NCBI RefSeq assembly: GCF_031451695.1
Contig: NZ_JARWAM010000002.1
Location: forward strand, 62,001 to 126,000
Source: Franzmannia qiaohouensis
GTDB lineage: Bacteria > Pseudomonadota > Gammaproteobacteria > Pseudomonadales > Halomonadaceae
DNA: 64,000 bases
Direction of reading: 5' to 3'
The stretch's first letter is position 1; each line of letters begins with the position of its first letter. The position numbers were made by a program, and so were the translations under genes. This document shows, piece after piece, positions 42,403 through 51,068 of the stretch. Below the pieces are notes generated by a model that was given only the letters and a program-made list of their open reading frames with translations, searched no databases and was not told the DNA's origin.

Positions 42403-42873
42403 CTAGTCGCGGTCGACGCTGCTGGCGCTGTCGCTGCCCTGGCGGATGTAGACCTCGAGTTCGCGGCCGCTCTCATCGTCGCCCTCGATTTCGATCATGC
42501 CCTGCTTGTCGATCTGGATCTCCTCGAACTCGACCATGCCTTCGCTGGCGGCGATGTCGAAGACGCTACGCACATCCTCTTCGCTCATGCCCCAGGCACC
42601 GTTGACACGCCGCTCGCGCTCCTCCTGCAAGGTCTCGCCATCGCTAAGCGAAAAGCGCACGTCGACATACCACTCGTCGTCGATCCAGCCTTCGATCTCG
42701 ACGCTATCGCCGCCCTTGGCCTCGATCTCTTCAAAGTGAGTAATACCGTAGTCGTCCGCCGCGGCGAGGATCTCGTCGAGGCGATCCATCGCCAGCCGGT
42801 CGGCGTGAGCGACACCCGCCGCCATCAGCAGTGCGGTGACCGGGACGCCTACTAGCGCTTTCAATGGGCTCAT
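42403..42873 (-). CDS. Secreted two-PepSY-domain protein
   Basis: A 156-residue periplasmic protein with signal MSPLKALVGVPVTALLMAAG...VAHA|DR. Two PepSY-like repeats follow: MDRLDEILAAADDYGITHFE to DDEWYVDVRFSLSDG, and EDVRSVFDIAASEGMVEFEE to SGRELEVYIRQ. PepSY domains often inhibit proteases or gate signal transduction. ATG at 42873 has AGGAGG upstream. It diverges from the PepSY-two-component operon across 126 nt carrying a direct repeat. The C terminus is acidic (SSVDRD). Confidence 0.8.
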   Translation of the reverse strand: MSPLKALVGVPVTALLMAAGVAHADRLAMDRLDEILAAADDYGITHFEEIEAKGGDSVEIEGWIDDEWYVDVRFSLSDGETLQEERERRVNGAWGMSEEDVRSVFDIAASEGMVEFEEIQIDKQGMIEIEGDDESGRELEVYIRQGSDSASSVDRD

Positions 42874-42959
42874 GACATTTCCTCCTTGGATTAGACGCAA
42901 TATCGCGGACTGCAAATCCGTTTTAGCACGCCAATACTTGCCGTAAGCTGACAAGCGCG

Positions 42960-42976
42960 TTCATCTTGCATTCATC
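42960..42976. promoter_or_regulatory. Direct-repeat site for an OmpR-type regulator
   Basis: TTCATC-TTGCA-TTCATC: two identical six-base repeats separated by five bases, giving the 11-nt helical-turn spacing that OmpR/PhoB-class regulators bind as dimers. It sits 24 nt upstream of the plus-strand PepSY ATG and about 87 nt from the divergent PepSY ATG. It is a candidate for self-control of this operon by its own response regulator. Confidence 0.5.
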
Positions 42977-42999
42977 TGCAGACTGGCACCCTTGATGCC

Positions 43000-43353
43000 A
43001 TGATCATCCACCGACTCTCGCTTGCCGGCCAGCGCATGGTTTGCGCAGCGCTCCTCGCCCTGGCGCTGGGGGGAGCGCCGTCGACCCCAGCCGACACCCA
43101 CCAGCCGCTGCACGGCGAGGTTCGCCGCGGCGAGCTGGTACCACTGGAGCAAATTCTCGACTGGCTCGAGGCGCACTATCTGGGCGAGGTACTGGAGGTC
43201 GAGCTGGAGCGCGACGATGGTGCGGTGCTCTATGAGATCAAGATGATCGGCCCCCAGGGGCAGATCGTGGAATTCGAGTTCGATGCCCACAGCGGCCAAC
43301 TGATGGCCATGGAAGGGGTAAACATCAACGCCATGCAGCGAGAGGGGCAATGA
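43000..43353 (+). CDS. Periplasmic PepSY-domain protein
   Basis: A 117-residue protein with a probable signal segment (LAGQRMVCAALLALALGG) followed by a single PepSY domain: LVPLEQILDWLEAHYLGEVL, VELERDDGAVLYEIKMIGPQ, and EFDAHSGQLMAMEG. Such one-domain proteins commonly precede response-regulator genes. The stop overlaps the regulator start as ATGA. It may restrain the adjoining sensor, as PepSY proteins do for some kinases, but that is inference. The start is the first ATG, at 43000. Confidence 0.82.
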   Translation: MIIHRLSLAGQRMVCAALLALALGGAPSTPADTHQPLHGEVRRGELVPLEQILDWLEAHYLGEVLEVELERDDGAVLYEIKMIGPQGQIVEFEFDAHSGQLMAMEGVNINAMQREGQ

Positions 43354-44018
43354 AGCTACTGCTGGTAGAGGACGACCAGGCGCTGGCCAGTGCGCTGAGC
43401 CAGGCACTGCGCGAGGCCGAGTGGGTGGTGGAGCACGCCGCCAGCGGCAAGGAAGCCGACTTCCTGCTGCGTACCGAGGCCTATGATGCGGTGATTCTCG
43501 ACCTGGGGCTGCCCGATGGCGACGGTACCCGCTGGCTCAGTGAATGGCGCGAGGCCGCTATTGACCTGCCTGTGCTGATCCTCACTGCCCGCGAGCGCTG
43601 GGCCGACAAGGCCGCCGGTTTCTCGGCCGGTGCCGACGACTACGTCACCAAGCCATTCGAGACAGCCGAAGTGCTGTTTCGCCTGCGCGCCCTGGTTCGC
43701 CGCAGCCATGGCCATGCCCACCCGGTGTTGAAGGTCGGCGAGCTGGCCTACGACACCCACACCCATCATGTGACCCTGGCCGGGCGGCCGATCTCCCTTA
43801 CCGCCCAGGAGTGTCGCCTGCTGGGCTACCTGATGCACGCCGCGCCGCGGGTGGTCAGCCGCAGCGAGCTCGCCGAGCACGTCTACGACCGCGACCATGA
43901 GCCGGACTCCAACGTCATCGATGTGCAGGTCAGCCGGCTACGCCGCAAGCTCGGCGCAACCCGTATCGTCACACTGCGCGGCCAGGGCTATCGACTGGTC
44001 GACGAGGCGGCGCCTTGA
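43350..44018 (+). CDS. OmpR-family response regulator
   Basis: A 222-residue two-component regulator. The receiver starts MKLLLVEDDQALASALSQAL; the phospho-acceptor Asp lies in AVILDLGLPDGDG (~51), with LILTARE and VTKPFE (conserved Lys). The DNA-binding winged helix follows (LTAQECRLLGYLMHAAPRVV, HEPDSNVIDVQVSRLRRKLG, RGQGYRL). Its nearest styles are PhoP/QseB. It overlaps PepSY and the kinase genes by four bases each. A TTCATC-N5-TTCATC site lies upstream of the operon. Confidence 0.92.
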   Translation: MKLLLVEDDQALASALSQALREAEWVVEHAASGKEADFLLRTEAYDAVILDLGLPDGDGTRWLSEWREAAIDLPVLILTARERWADKAAGFSAGADDYVTKPFETAEVLFRLRALVRRSHGHAHPVLKVGELAYDTHTHHVTLAGRPISLTAQECRLLGYLMHAAPRVVSRSELAEHVYDRDHEPDSNVIDVQVSRLRRKLGATRIVTLRGQGYRLVDEAAP

Positions 44019-45373
44019 GACCGCTGGCACGAGCGTCGATCGCCACCCGGTTGCTGCTCGCCTCGCTGTTGCTGATCCTGATCGCGCTGCCCGTCGCGGG
44101 GATGGGGCTTGCCTACCATTTTCGCCACAGCGTCACCGAGGCCTTCGACGAGCGTCTCGACGCGCTGCTCAAGGTGGTGCTGGCCAGCGTCGAATACGAT
44201 CCCATCGAACGCACACTGAAGTTCGACAGCTCCCTCGGCGATCCGCGCTTCGAGCAGGTGTTTTCCGGCTGGTATTGGCAGATCAGCGATGACCACAGCC
44301 AGGTGATCACCTCGCGTTCACTGTGGGACCAGCGGCTGCCGGTAACCAACCAGCGTCAGACCAGCGTGCGCGATGAGAGCGGTCCTCGCGACAGCCGCCT
44401 ACGGATCATCGAGCGTGATATCCGCCTAGCCGGACTCGACGCGCCGCTACACGTCAGCGTGGCACTGGAGCGTAGCGAGCTGGATGCCGAAATTCGCCGC
44501 TTCCAGCAACTGCTGACAGTGGCACTGCTGGGCTTGGGCATGCTGCTGCTGTTGGCATTGGCAGCACAGATCCGCTGGGGGCTGGCACCGCTACGGCGCA
44601 TGCGCAGCAACCTGCAGCAGGTCGAAGCAGGCCGCGCCGAGCGTCTCGATACGGCACTTCCCGCTGAGCTATCCCAGTTGGCCGGCGCCATGAACGGTGT
44701 GCTCGACCGCGACCGACGGTTGATCGAGCGCAGTCGCCATACCGCCGGTAACCTTGCCCATGCGCTGAAGACCCCGCTCAGCGTGATGCGGCTCAAGGTA
44801 GCAGGACTGCCCGAGGCGACCAGCGCACCGCTATTGGTCGAGTTGAGTCGCATCGACGCCGCCGTGCGTCATCACCTGGCGCGGGCCTCTGCCGCCGGTG
44901 ACAGCGGCTGGCTGGGCACGGTCAATGTCGCCCACACCCTGGCGCCGCTGCTCGAGGGGCTGACCCGCCTGGCCGAACGCCGCGGCCTGCTGCTCGAAAG
45001 TGACATCCCTGCCTCGTTGGCACTGCCGATGGAGGCCCAGGACCTTCAAGAGCTGGTCGGCAACCTGCTCGATAACGCCCTGCGCTGGGCCGAACGGCGC
45101 GTCGTCCTGCGTATCGAAAGGCACGCCGACCAGTCTCGCCTGCAGGTGACCGACGATGGCCCCGGGATGAGTGCCGAACAGCGCAGCGAAGCGCTGACGC
45201 GCGGTAGTCGGCTCGACGAACAGCGCTCCGGCTCAGGGCTGGGCCTGTCCATCGTCGCCGACCTGGTGGCGCTGTATGGCGGCCAACTGACCCTGGAGCA
45301 GGCCCCTCCCCATGGACTCAGGGTCTCGGTAACGCTGCCCGCAGGGCCACATGGCGTGGGGGGGCCACAATGA
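44015..45373 (+). CDS. Sensor histidine kinase
   Basis: A 452-residue membrane kinase starting at a TTG that overlaps the regulator stop (TTGA). Two hydrophobic segments (residues ~11-32 and ~165-185) flank a ~130-residue periplasmic loop. After a HAMP-like linker (LRRMRSNLQQVEAGRAERLD) come the phospho-acceptor GNLAHALKTPLSV (H-box), NLLDNALRWA (N-box), DDGPGM (G1) and GSGLGLSIVADLVALYGG (G2). It resembles PhoQ/QseC-type sensors. The signal is unknown. It should phosphorylate the response regulator encoded just upstream. Confidence 0.9.
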   Translation: MRPLARASIATRLLLASLLLILIALPVAGMGLAYHFRHSVTEAFDERLDALLKVVLASVEYDPIERTLKFDSSLGDPRFEQVFSGWYWQISDDHSQVITSRSLWDQRLPVTNQRQTSVRDESGPRDSRLRIIERDIRLAGLDAPLHVSVALERSELDAEIRRFQQLLTVALLGLGMLLLLALAAQIRWGLAPLRRMRSNLQQVEAGRAERLDTALPAELSQLAGAMNGVLDRDRRLIERSRHTAGNLAHALKTPLSVMRLKVAGLPEATSAPLLVELSRIDAAVRHHLARASAAGDSGWLGTVNVAHTLAPLLEGLTRLAERRGLLLESDIPASLALPMEAQDLQELVGNLLDNALRWAERRVVLRIERHADQSRLQVTDDGPGMSAEQRSEALTRGSRLDEQRSGSGLGLSIVADLVALYGGQLTLEQAPPHGLRVSVTLPAGPHGVGGPQ

Positions 45374-47319
45374 ATATGGCCATACTCCCCGACGTCCTGG
45401 CAGGGCCCCTGCTACGACGCCTAGCCCCCCAGCGCCTGCTGCTGTGGCTGGTGGGCACTCGCCCGCTCTCGTTGGAACTGGTGCTGGAGTCAAACGAAAT
45501 GCACCCCGCCCAGCGACATGCGCTCGATAACAGTTGCCGAGTCCTACCCGTTGGCCGCAGCTGCTATCTGCACCTGATCGACCTGTCACTCGCCACGCCC
45601 CTGCCAACAGGGGTGCGTATCGACTACGACCTGCGCGTTGCTAGTCGAACAGGTCACTGGCAAGCCCTGCCCGAGTGGGCACCTCATCTGCGCCATGAGG
45701 ACGCGACACTACCTGGCTTCGTGATTGCCGAGCGGCCCCATAGCGTGATGCACGGCTCCTGCCGCAAGCCGCATCACCCTGGGCGCGATGGGCTGGCATG
45801 TGCCGATGCCTGGCTGGCCAAGCACTACTCGGCCCCAGATGCCTGGCCTGCCTGGCTGCTGATGACAGGCGACCAGGTCTACGCAGATGATGTAGCGGGT
45901 CCGATGCTCGCCGCGATTCATGCCTTGATCGACCGACTCGGCCTGTTCGACGAGATCCTGGAGGGCGCCACGGTCGATGACAGCCAAGCGCTGTATGCCG
46001 CCCGCGACGGTTACTACCATCGTGAGGCACTACTGCCGGACGTGACCAGTAATGCAGCGTTGCGCGAGCGCTTTTTCGGGGGTGTGAAAAAGCCCGTCTT
46101 CACGTCTGCCAACGCTCATAACCACCTGATCGGTTTCGCCGAAGTGATGGCAATGTATCTGTTGGTGTGGTCGCCGGTGCCCTGGAAACTAATCGCACCG
46201 AGGCGCCCATCATTGGATGACGACGACCGTGATCACTTTCAGCGTGAACGGGCCATTATCGATGATTTCGCTGCCGACCTTCCCGCCGCGGCACGCCTGA
46301 TGGCGCATCTACCAACGCTGATGATATTCGATGACCATGATATTACCGACGACTGGAACCTCACCGCCGACTGGGAGACCTGCGCCTACGGGCATCCCTT
46401 TTCGCGGCGCATCATCGGCAACGCGCTGATCGCTTACCTGCTGTGCCAGGCTTGGGGCAATGATCCCGATCGTGTGGCAATTCCCGTTGAGGCGGTGGGC
46501 CGCTGGCTCGATCAGGCCAGTGGGACCGGCTGGCTGGCGCCGTCTGAGCAGGATTCGATCATCGACCAGTTGCTGGCCTTCGAGGGCTGGGAGTTCCACG
46601 TCGAGGGGACGCCACGCCTCGTGGTCCTGGATACGCGCACACGGCGTTGGCGTAGCGAGCGAAGCCCCTTGCGACCGTCCGGGCTGATGGACTGGGAAGC
46701 ACTGACCGAGTTCCAGCAGCAGCTGCTCGATGCGCCTTGTGCGATCATCGTATCCCCCGCTCCCATATTCGGCGTAAAGCTGATCGAGAGCGTGCAACGG
46801 CTTTTTACGCTGGTAGGCAAGCCACTCATGGTCGATGCCGAAAACTGGATGGCACATCCTGGTGCCGCCAACGTATTGCTCAACATCTTCCGGCACTCGC
46901 GTACGCCGGGCAACTATGTGGTGCTCTCGGGGGATGTTCACTACTCCTTCACCTATGATGTCGTGGTGCGCCATCGCGATGCCGGCCCACACCTATGGCA
47001 GATCACCTCCAGCGGTATCAAGAATGCCTTCCCGGCGACTCTGCTCGACTGGTTCGATCGCCTCAACCGTTGGTTGTTCGCGCCCTGGTCGCCACTAAAC
47101 TGGTTCACCAAGCGCCGCCCGCTGACCATCTATCCCCGCACTCCCGACCGTGCCAGCGCTGGTGAACGACTCTGGAACGGCAGCGGTATCGGCCTGGTGC
47201 GACTCGACGATACGGGCCGCCCAATAGAGATTCGCCAGCTCGACGCGCGCGGTTTCGAGGTATTGTTCCCAGCCCCCGAGGCGCTATCCGCTCACTCGAA
47301 GACGATGCGCGGTAGATAG
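45370..47319 (+). CDS. PhoD-like metallophosphatase
   Basis: A 649-residue PhoD-type phosphatase with no signal peptide (cytoplasmic). The metal-binding set is LLMTGDQVYADD near residue 180, MIFDDHDITDDWN near 325 and VLSGDVHYSFT near 520. It is larger than secreted Bacillus PhoD, and resembles the gammaproteobacterial and eukaryotic-like group with an N-terminal extra domain. The ATG overlaps the kinase stop by four bases, so it is part of the two-component operon. Its C-terminal coding end overlaps the convergent formamidase gene by 28 nt. The substrate is unknown (phosphodiester or phosphate monoester). Confidence 0.85.
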   Translation: MNMAILPDVLAGPLLRRLAPQRLLLWLVGTRPLSLELVLESNEMHPAQRHALDNSCRVLPVGRSCYLHLIDLSLATPLPTGVRIDYDLRVASRTGHWQALPEWAPHLRHEDATLPGFVIAERPHSVMHGSCRKPHHPGRDGLACADAWLAKHYSAPDAWPAWLLMTGDQVYADDVAGPMLAAIHALIDRLGLFDEILEGATVDDSQALYAARDGYYHREALLPDVTSNAALRERFFGGVKKPVFTSANAHNHLIGFAEVMAMYLLVWSPVPWKLIAPRRPSLDDDDRDHFQRERAIIDDFAADLPAAARLMAHLPTLMIFDDHDITDDWNLTADWETCAYGHPFSRRIIGNALIAYLLCQAWGNDPDRVAIPVEAVGRWLDQASGTGWLAPSEQDSIIDQLLAFEGWEFHVEGTPRLVVLDTRTRRWRSERSPLRPSGLMDWEALTEFQQQLLDAPCAIIVSPAPIFGVKLIESVQRLFTLVGKPLMVDAENWMAHPGAANVLLNIFRHSRTPGNYVVLSGDVHYSFTYDVVVRHRDAGPHLWQITSSGIKNAFPATLLDWFDRLNRWLFAPWSPLNWFTKRRPLTIYPRTPDRASAGERLWNGSGIGLVRLDDTGRPIEIRQLDARGFEVLFPAPEALSAHSKTMRGR

Positions 47320-48239
47320 AAGCTCACCACCCAATTGGGCGCATCGACGATCTCGCTGATACGCAGGTCGCCACACACCGAGCACAGCATGTAGGCCTGC
47401 TCGGCGGGCAGGTTGCGCGTCTTGACCAGCCACTCGATGGCGCCCTCCAGCGCCTGGCGCGCACCGCTCATCAAGTCGGGGCCGATCCCGGTGAAGACCT
47501 CGTAGCCGGCGCCATCGAGATGTCGCGTCACCGGCCCGGGGGTCGAGAAGCGCGGCATGGCCAGCGGCGTATCCTTGATCAGCTCGAGGGTGACGCTGAC
47601 GTCCATGGCGCTCTCGATGGCGGTGCCGCAAACCTCGCCGTCGCCCTGGGCGGCGTGGGTATCGCCGATCGAGAACAGCGCGCCCTCCACTTCCACCGGC
47701 AGATAGAGCACGCTGCCGGCACCCAGGTCGCGGATATCCAGGTTACCGCCGACCCGCCGCGGCGGCACGATGGAGTGGTTGCCAGGGTCAGCCGGGGCCA
47801 GCCCGATGGTGCCGGCAAACGGCTTGAGCGGTATCCGCGCATGCTGGCCGAAGACCGCCGGGCTAAGGGCATGGCGGTCGTAGTCCCATAGCGTCAGCGC
47901 CGGCTCGGGGAACTGGTCGGCGAGCAAACCGAAGCCGGGAATATTGGCGGTCCAGCCAAAGCCCGACGGCGTAAAGTCGTTGAGGGTGATCTTGAGCACG
48001 TCACCTGGCGCTGCGCCGTCGACGTGGATCGGCCCGGTCACCGGGTTGATGCGCTCGAAGGGCATGCTGGTCACCGCCTCGACCCCGGCGTCGCGGGTGA
48101 AGTGACCGCCCGCGGCATCGTGGCAGACCACATTCAGGGTAGTGCCCGGCGCCACCCGCTCTACCGCGGCGATGCTGTTGTCCCAGCCGTGGTGGCAGTG
48201 GTGGCCGTGAATGGTCTTGATCGGTAGCGCCTGGCTCAT
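47292..48239 (-). CDS. Acetamidase/formamidase
   Basis: A 315-residue FmdA/AmdA-type amidohydrolase. It has HHCHHGWDNSIAAVERV near the N terminus, VTGPIHVDGAAPGDVLKITL, IPLKPFAGTIGLAPADPG, GGNLDIRDLGAGSVLYLPVE, GDTHAAQGDGEVCGTAIESA and the C-terminal CSVCGDLRISEIVDAPNWVVS. It should release ammonia from formamide or short-chain amides. ATG at 48239 overlaps the stop of the amidase gene (ATGA). Operon with amidase upstream; both may supply nitrogen from amides. Confidence 0.9.
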   Translation of the reverse strand: MSQALPIKTIHGHHCHHGWDNSIAAVERVAPGTTLNVVCHDAAGGHFTRDAGVEAVTSMPFERINPVTGPIHVDGAAPGDVLKITLNDFTPSGFGWTANIPGFGLLADQFPEPALTLWDYDRHALSPAVFGQHARIPLKPFAGTIGLAPADPGNHSIVPPRRVGGNLDIRDLGAGSVLYLPVEVEGALFSIGDTHAAQGDGEVCGTAIESAMDVSVTLELIKDTPLAMPRFSTPGPVTRHLDGAGYEVFTGIGPDLMSGARQALEGAIEWLVKTRNLPAEQAYMLCSVCGDLRISEIVDAPNWVVSFYLPRIVFE

Positions 48240-49504
48240 GCGGGCTCCTCCACTCTCATCAGGGTACGGGCAATCCGCAGCAGTCGCTGGTCCTGCCAGC
48301 GGTCGGCCACCAGCTGTACGCCCACCGGCATACCCGCCGTGCCGTGGCTGAGCGGCAGGTTGAGACACGGCACGCCTAGCAGCGTCCAGGCGCGGCAATA
48401 GAGCGGATCGCCGGTGACCTCGATGCCTTCTGGCGCCACCCCGGCGGCGCTGGCGGCGAGGATCACGTCGACCTGCTCATCGAACACGCGGCTCAGCGCC
48501 TGCTGCATAGCGTTGGTGGCACGCCTCGCCTCGAGGTAGCGGGCGTGGCTGATGGTCCTGCCCTCCTCAAGCAACTCGACCAGCTTGGGGCCCATCTGCT
48601 CGGCGAAGCGCGCGTACTCGCTGGCCAGGGTCTGGGCGGCCTCGTAGGCCATCACCACTTTCTGGTGCTCGATCAGCGCCTCATAGCGCGCATCGAGCTC
48701 CAGCGGCACCAGTTCAGCGCCAGCCCGCTCGAGCAATCCCTGGGCATGGCTCAGCGCCTGCTCGACATCGTCATCCGGCGCGACATCGCCCGGCAGGCTG
48801 CGCACGCCGACCCGCACCCCGGCGAGACTCTCCAGCGGTGTGATCCACGGCGCACGGGTCAGTGCCGAGTAGGTGGTGCAGATATCCTCGATATGCCGTG
48901 CGAACCAGCCCAAGGTATCCAGCGACGGCGCAAAGGACTTGACCCCCGCGGCGCTCACGCTGTCGAAGGTCGGCTTGAACCCGAACACCCCGCAGAAGCT
49001 GGCCGGGCGGATCATGCTGCCGGCGGTCTGGGTACCGAAGGCCAGCGGCACCATGCCATCCGCCACCGCCGCCGCCGAGCCGCTCGACGACCCGCCCGGG
49101 GTGCGAGTGAGATCGCGGGGGTTGTGGGTCTTGCCGGGCGTGAAGTAGGCGAACTCGGTGGAGACCGTCTTGCCCATGATCAGCGCGCCCTGCTCCTTGA
49201 GCAGCGTGACCAGGGCGGCATCGATCAGCGATGAGCGGGCCTCCAGATAACCGCGGGTGCCCCAACGAGTGGGAAAATCGACGGTGTCGATCAGATCCTT
49301 GAGCCCCACGGGCACCCCGTAGAGCGGCTGCTCGGCCAACCGCTCATCCAGCGCCGGCGGCCTGTCGGCCAGGGCCTCCCAGGCCTGCACCTCGGATTCG
49401 CGCTGGTCGATGCGCAAGGTGCAGGCATGCCACCAGTCGAGTGGCTTGGCGCGGCCCTCGGCCAGAGCGACCTGGTAGTCGTCGATAGTCATGTCTTTAT
49501 TCAC
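48236..49504 (-). CDS. Amidase-signature family amidase
   Basis: A 422-residue amidase with the Ser-cisSer-Lys triad: Lys in PVGLKDLIDTVDFPTRWG (~70), cis-Ser in TRTPGGSSSGSAAAVADG (~145) and nucleophile Ser in GTQTAGSMIRPASFCG. The C-terminal half is typical in length. It hydrolyses amides of unknown identity. It starts at an ATG (49504) and is followed by the formamidase (four-base overlap). A TauE/SafE-type permease gene lies upstream, 40 nt away, on the same strand. Confidence 0.88.
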   Translation of the reverse strand: MNKDMTIDDYQVALAEGRAKPLDWWHACTLRIDQRESEVQAWEALADRPPALDERLAEQPLYGVPVGLKDLIDTVDFPTRWGTRGYLEARSSLIDAALVTLLKEQGALIMGKTVSTEFAYFTPGKTHNPRDLTRTPGGSSSGSAAAVADGMVPLAFGTQTAGSMIRPASFCGVFGFKPTFDSVSAAGVKSFAPSLDTLGWFARHIEDICTTYSALTRAPWITPLESLAGVRVGVRSLPGDVAPDDDVEQALSHAQGLLERAGAELVPLELDARYEALIEHQKVVMAYEAAQTLASEYARFAEQMGPKLVELLEEGRTISHARYLEARRATNAMQQALSRVFDEQVDVILAASAAGVAPEGIEVTGDPLYCRAWTLLGVPCLNLPLSHGTAGMPVGVQLVADRWQDQRLLRIARTLMRVEEPA

Positions 49505-49543
49505 GAGGCGTCTCTCCTTGGGTGCAAGGGCCGGATAGCCCGC

Positions 49544-50332
49544 TCAGAGGATCAGGGTCAGGCCGACCAACAGCATCAACAGCGCAAACAGACGCTTCAG
49601 AAGCCGCGGCGGCAAGTGATGCGCGAGCCGTACGCCGAGCCTGGCACAAGGCACGCTGAATAGCGCAATACCGGCGAACGCCGGCCAGTAGAGATACCCT
49701 GTCGCGTATGTCGGCAGGCTAGCCTGGCCTTGGCCGGTGAGCATGAAGGTCGCCGCCCCCACCGCGGCAATCGGCAGGCCACAGGCCGCCGAGGTGCCGA
49801 TGGCACGCGCCAGGCTGGCGCCGTTGCGTGCCAGCCAGGGAACGCTGAGCACCCCGCCGCCAACGCCGAACAGCGCCGAAAAGGTACCGATCAGGGTACT
49901 CACGGTGAACATCACCGGTAGGCCCGCAGCCCGTCGGCCAGCCTTGGGTGGTCCCGATAACAGCATGCGCAGTGCCAGCAGCAGCATGAATACGCCGAAG
50001 TAGCGCTCCAGCAGTTCGGCGCGCAGCTGGTCGGCAATCAGGCCTCCCAGTACCGCTCCGAGTACCAGGCCGGGCAGCATGCGCTTGAGCAGGTCGACCA
50101 ACACTGCGCCCTTTCGCCAGTGCCCAAGCGCCGAGGAGGCACCGGTCACGGTGATGATCGCTAGCGAGGTACCGATGGCCAGATGAATCACTACAGAGGG
50201 GTCGACGCCCTGCTGATTGAGAGCGACGATCAGCGCCGGCACGATCACCACACCCCCACCAATACCGAACAACCCGGCGATCATGCCGGCGAAGGCGCCC
50301 ACCAGGCAGAAGAACAGCAGCGCTGTCAGCAT
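49544..50332 (-). CDS. TauE/SafE-family membrane transporter
   Basis: A 262-residue protein with about eight hydrophobic segments in two repeats. The repeats carry paired glycine motifs, GMIAGLFGIGGGVVIVPALI and FSALFGVGGGVLSVPWLARN, the TauE/SafE (DUF81) hallmark. These move sulfite, sulfonates or other small organic anions. ATG at 50332 (MLTALLFF) is preferred, since the upstream extension is not membrane-like and overlaps the divergent cobO start. It is upstream of the amidase/formamidase genes on one strand. Confidence 0.86.
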   Translation of the reverse strand: MLTALLFFCLVGAFAGMIAGLFGIGGGVVIVPALIVALNQQGVDPSVVIHLAIGTSLAIITVTGASSALGHWRKGAVLVDLLKRMLPGLVLGAVLGGLIADQLRAELLERYFGVFMLLLALRMLLSGPPKAGRRAAGLPVMFTVSTLIGTFSALFGVGGGVLSVPWLARNGASLARAIGTSAACGLPIAAVGAATFMLTGQGQASLPTYATGYLYWPAFAGIALFSVPCARLGVRLAHHLPPRLLKRLFALLMLLVGLTLIL

Positions 50333-50468
50333 CCAGGCTCGCTCCAGAACAGTGATGGGTGTGCCTAATAGAATTCCATTCGAGGATACACGGTATTTCC
50401 CTCTGAGATGACGTGCGGGCCTGGCTGGCGTAGGCTTTGACCTCCTTCGTCCATCACCAGGAGCCACC

Positions 50469-51068
50469 ATGAGCGACCGCCAGGCGCGCCATCAGACGTC
50501 GATGCAAAAACTCAAGAACCACGTCGATGACAAGGTGGCCCAGGCCACCGAGCAGCGCGGCCAGCTGCTGGTGTTCACCGGTAACGGCAAGGGCAAGACC
50601 ACCGCTGCCTGGGGCACGGTGACCCGCGCGCTGGGCTATGGCTACAAGGTCGGCGTGGTGCAGTTCATCAAGGGGCTATGGGAGTGCGGCGAACGCCAGC
50701 GGCTGGAGGAGGATGCCAACCTCGAGGTGGCGATCATGGCCACCGGCTTCACCTGGGAGACCCAGAACCGCGAGCTGGATACCCAGGCATGCCAGGTGGT
50801 GTGGCGGGATGCGGAGCGCATGCTGGCCGACCCACAGGTGTATCTGGTGGTACTCGACGAGATCACCTATATGCTCAAGTTCGGCTACCTCGATATCGCC
50901 AGCGTTCGCGCGGCGCTGGAGAATCGCCCGCGGGAGCAGACGGTGATCGTCACCGGACGCAATGCGCATCGCGAGCTGCTAGCGATGGCCGATACCATCA
51001 CCGAAATGCAGGAGACCCGGCACGCCTTCAATAGTGGGCTGCAGGCGCGCCGCGGCATCGACTACTGA
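50469..51068 (+). CDS. cobO: Cob(I)yrinic acid a,c-diamide adenosyltransferase
   Basis: A 199-residue CobO/BtuR/CobA-type ATP:corrinoid adenosyltransferase. P-loop LLVFTGNGKGKTTAAWGTVT (~33-52), VGVVQFIKGLWECGERQRLE, LVVLDEITYMLKFGYLD and VIVTGRNAHRELL are family-defining. It attaches the upper adenosyl ligand to corrinoids, producing substrate for CobU and CbiB of the cob operon 40 kb away. ATG at 50469 with GGAG nearby. It ends without any gap against yajQ (adjacent stops TGA/TCA). No riboswitch is visible upstream. Confidence 0.94.
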   Translation: MSDRQARHQTSMQKLKNHVDDKVAQATEQRGQLLVFTGNGKGKTTAAWGTVTRALGYGYKVGVVQFIKGLWECGERQRLEEDANLEVAIMATGFTWETQNRELDTQACQVVWRDAERMLADPQVYLVVLDEITYMLKFGYLDIASVRAALENRPREQTVIVTGRNAHRELLAMADTITEMQETRHAFNSGLQARRGIDY

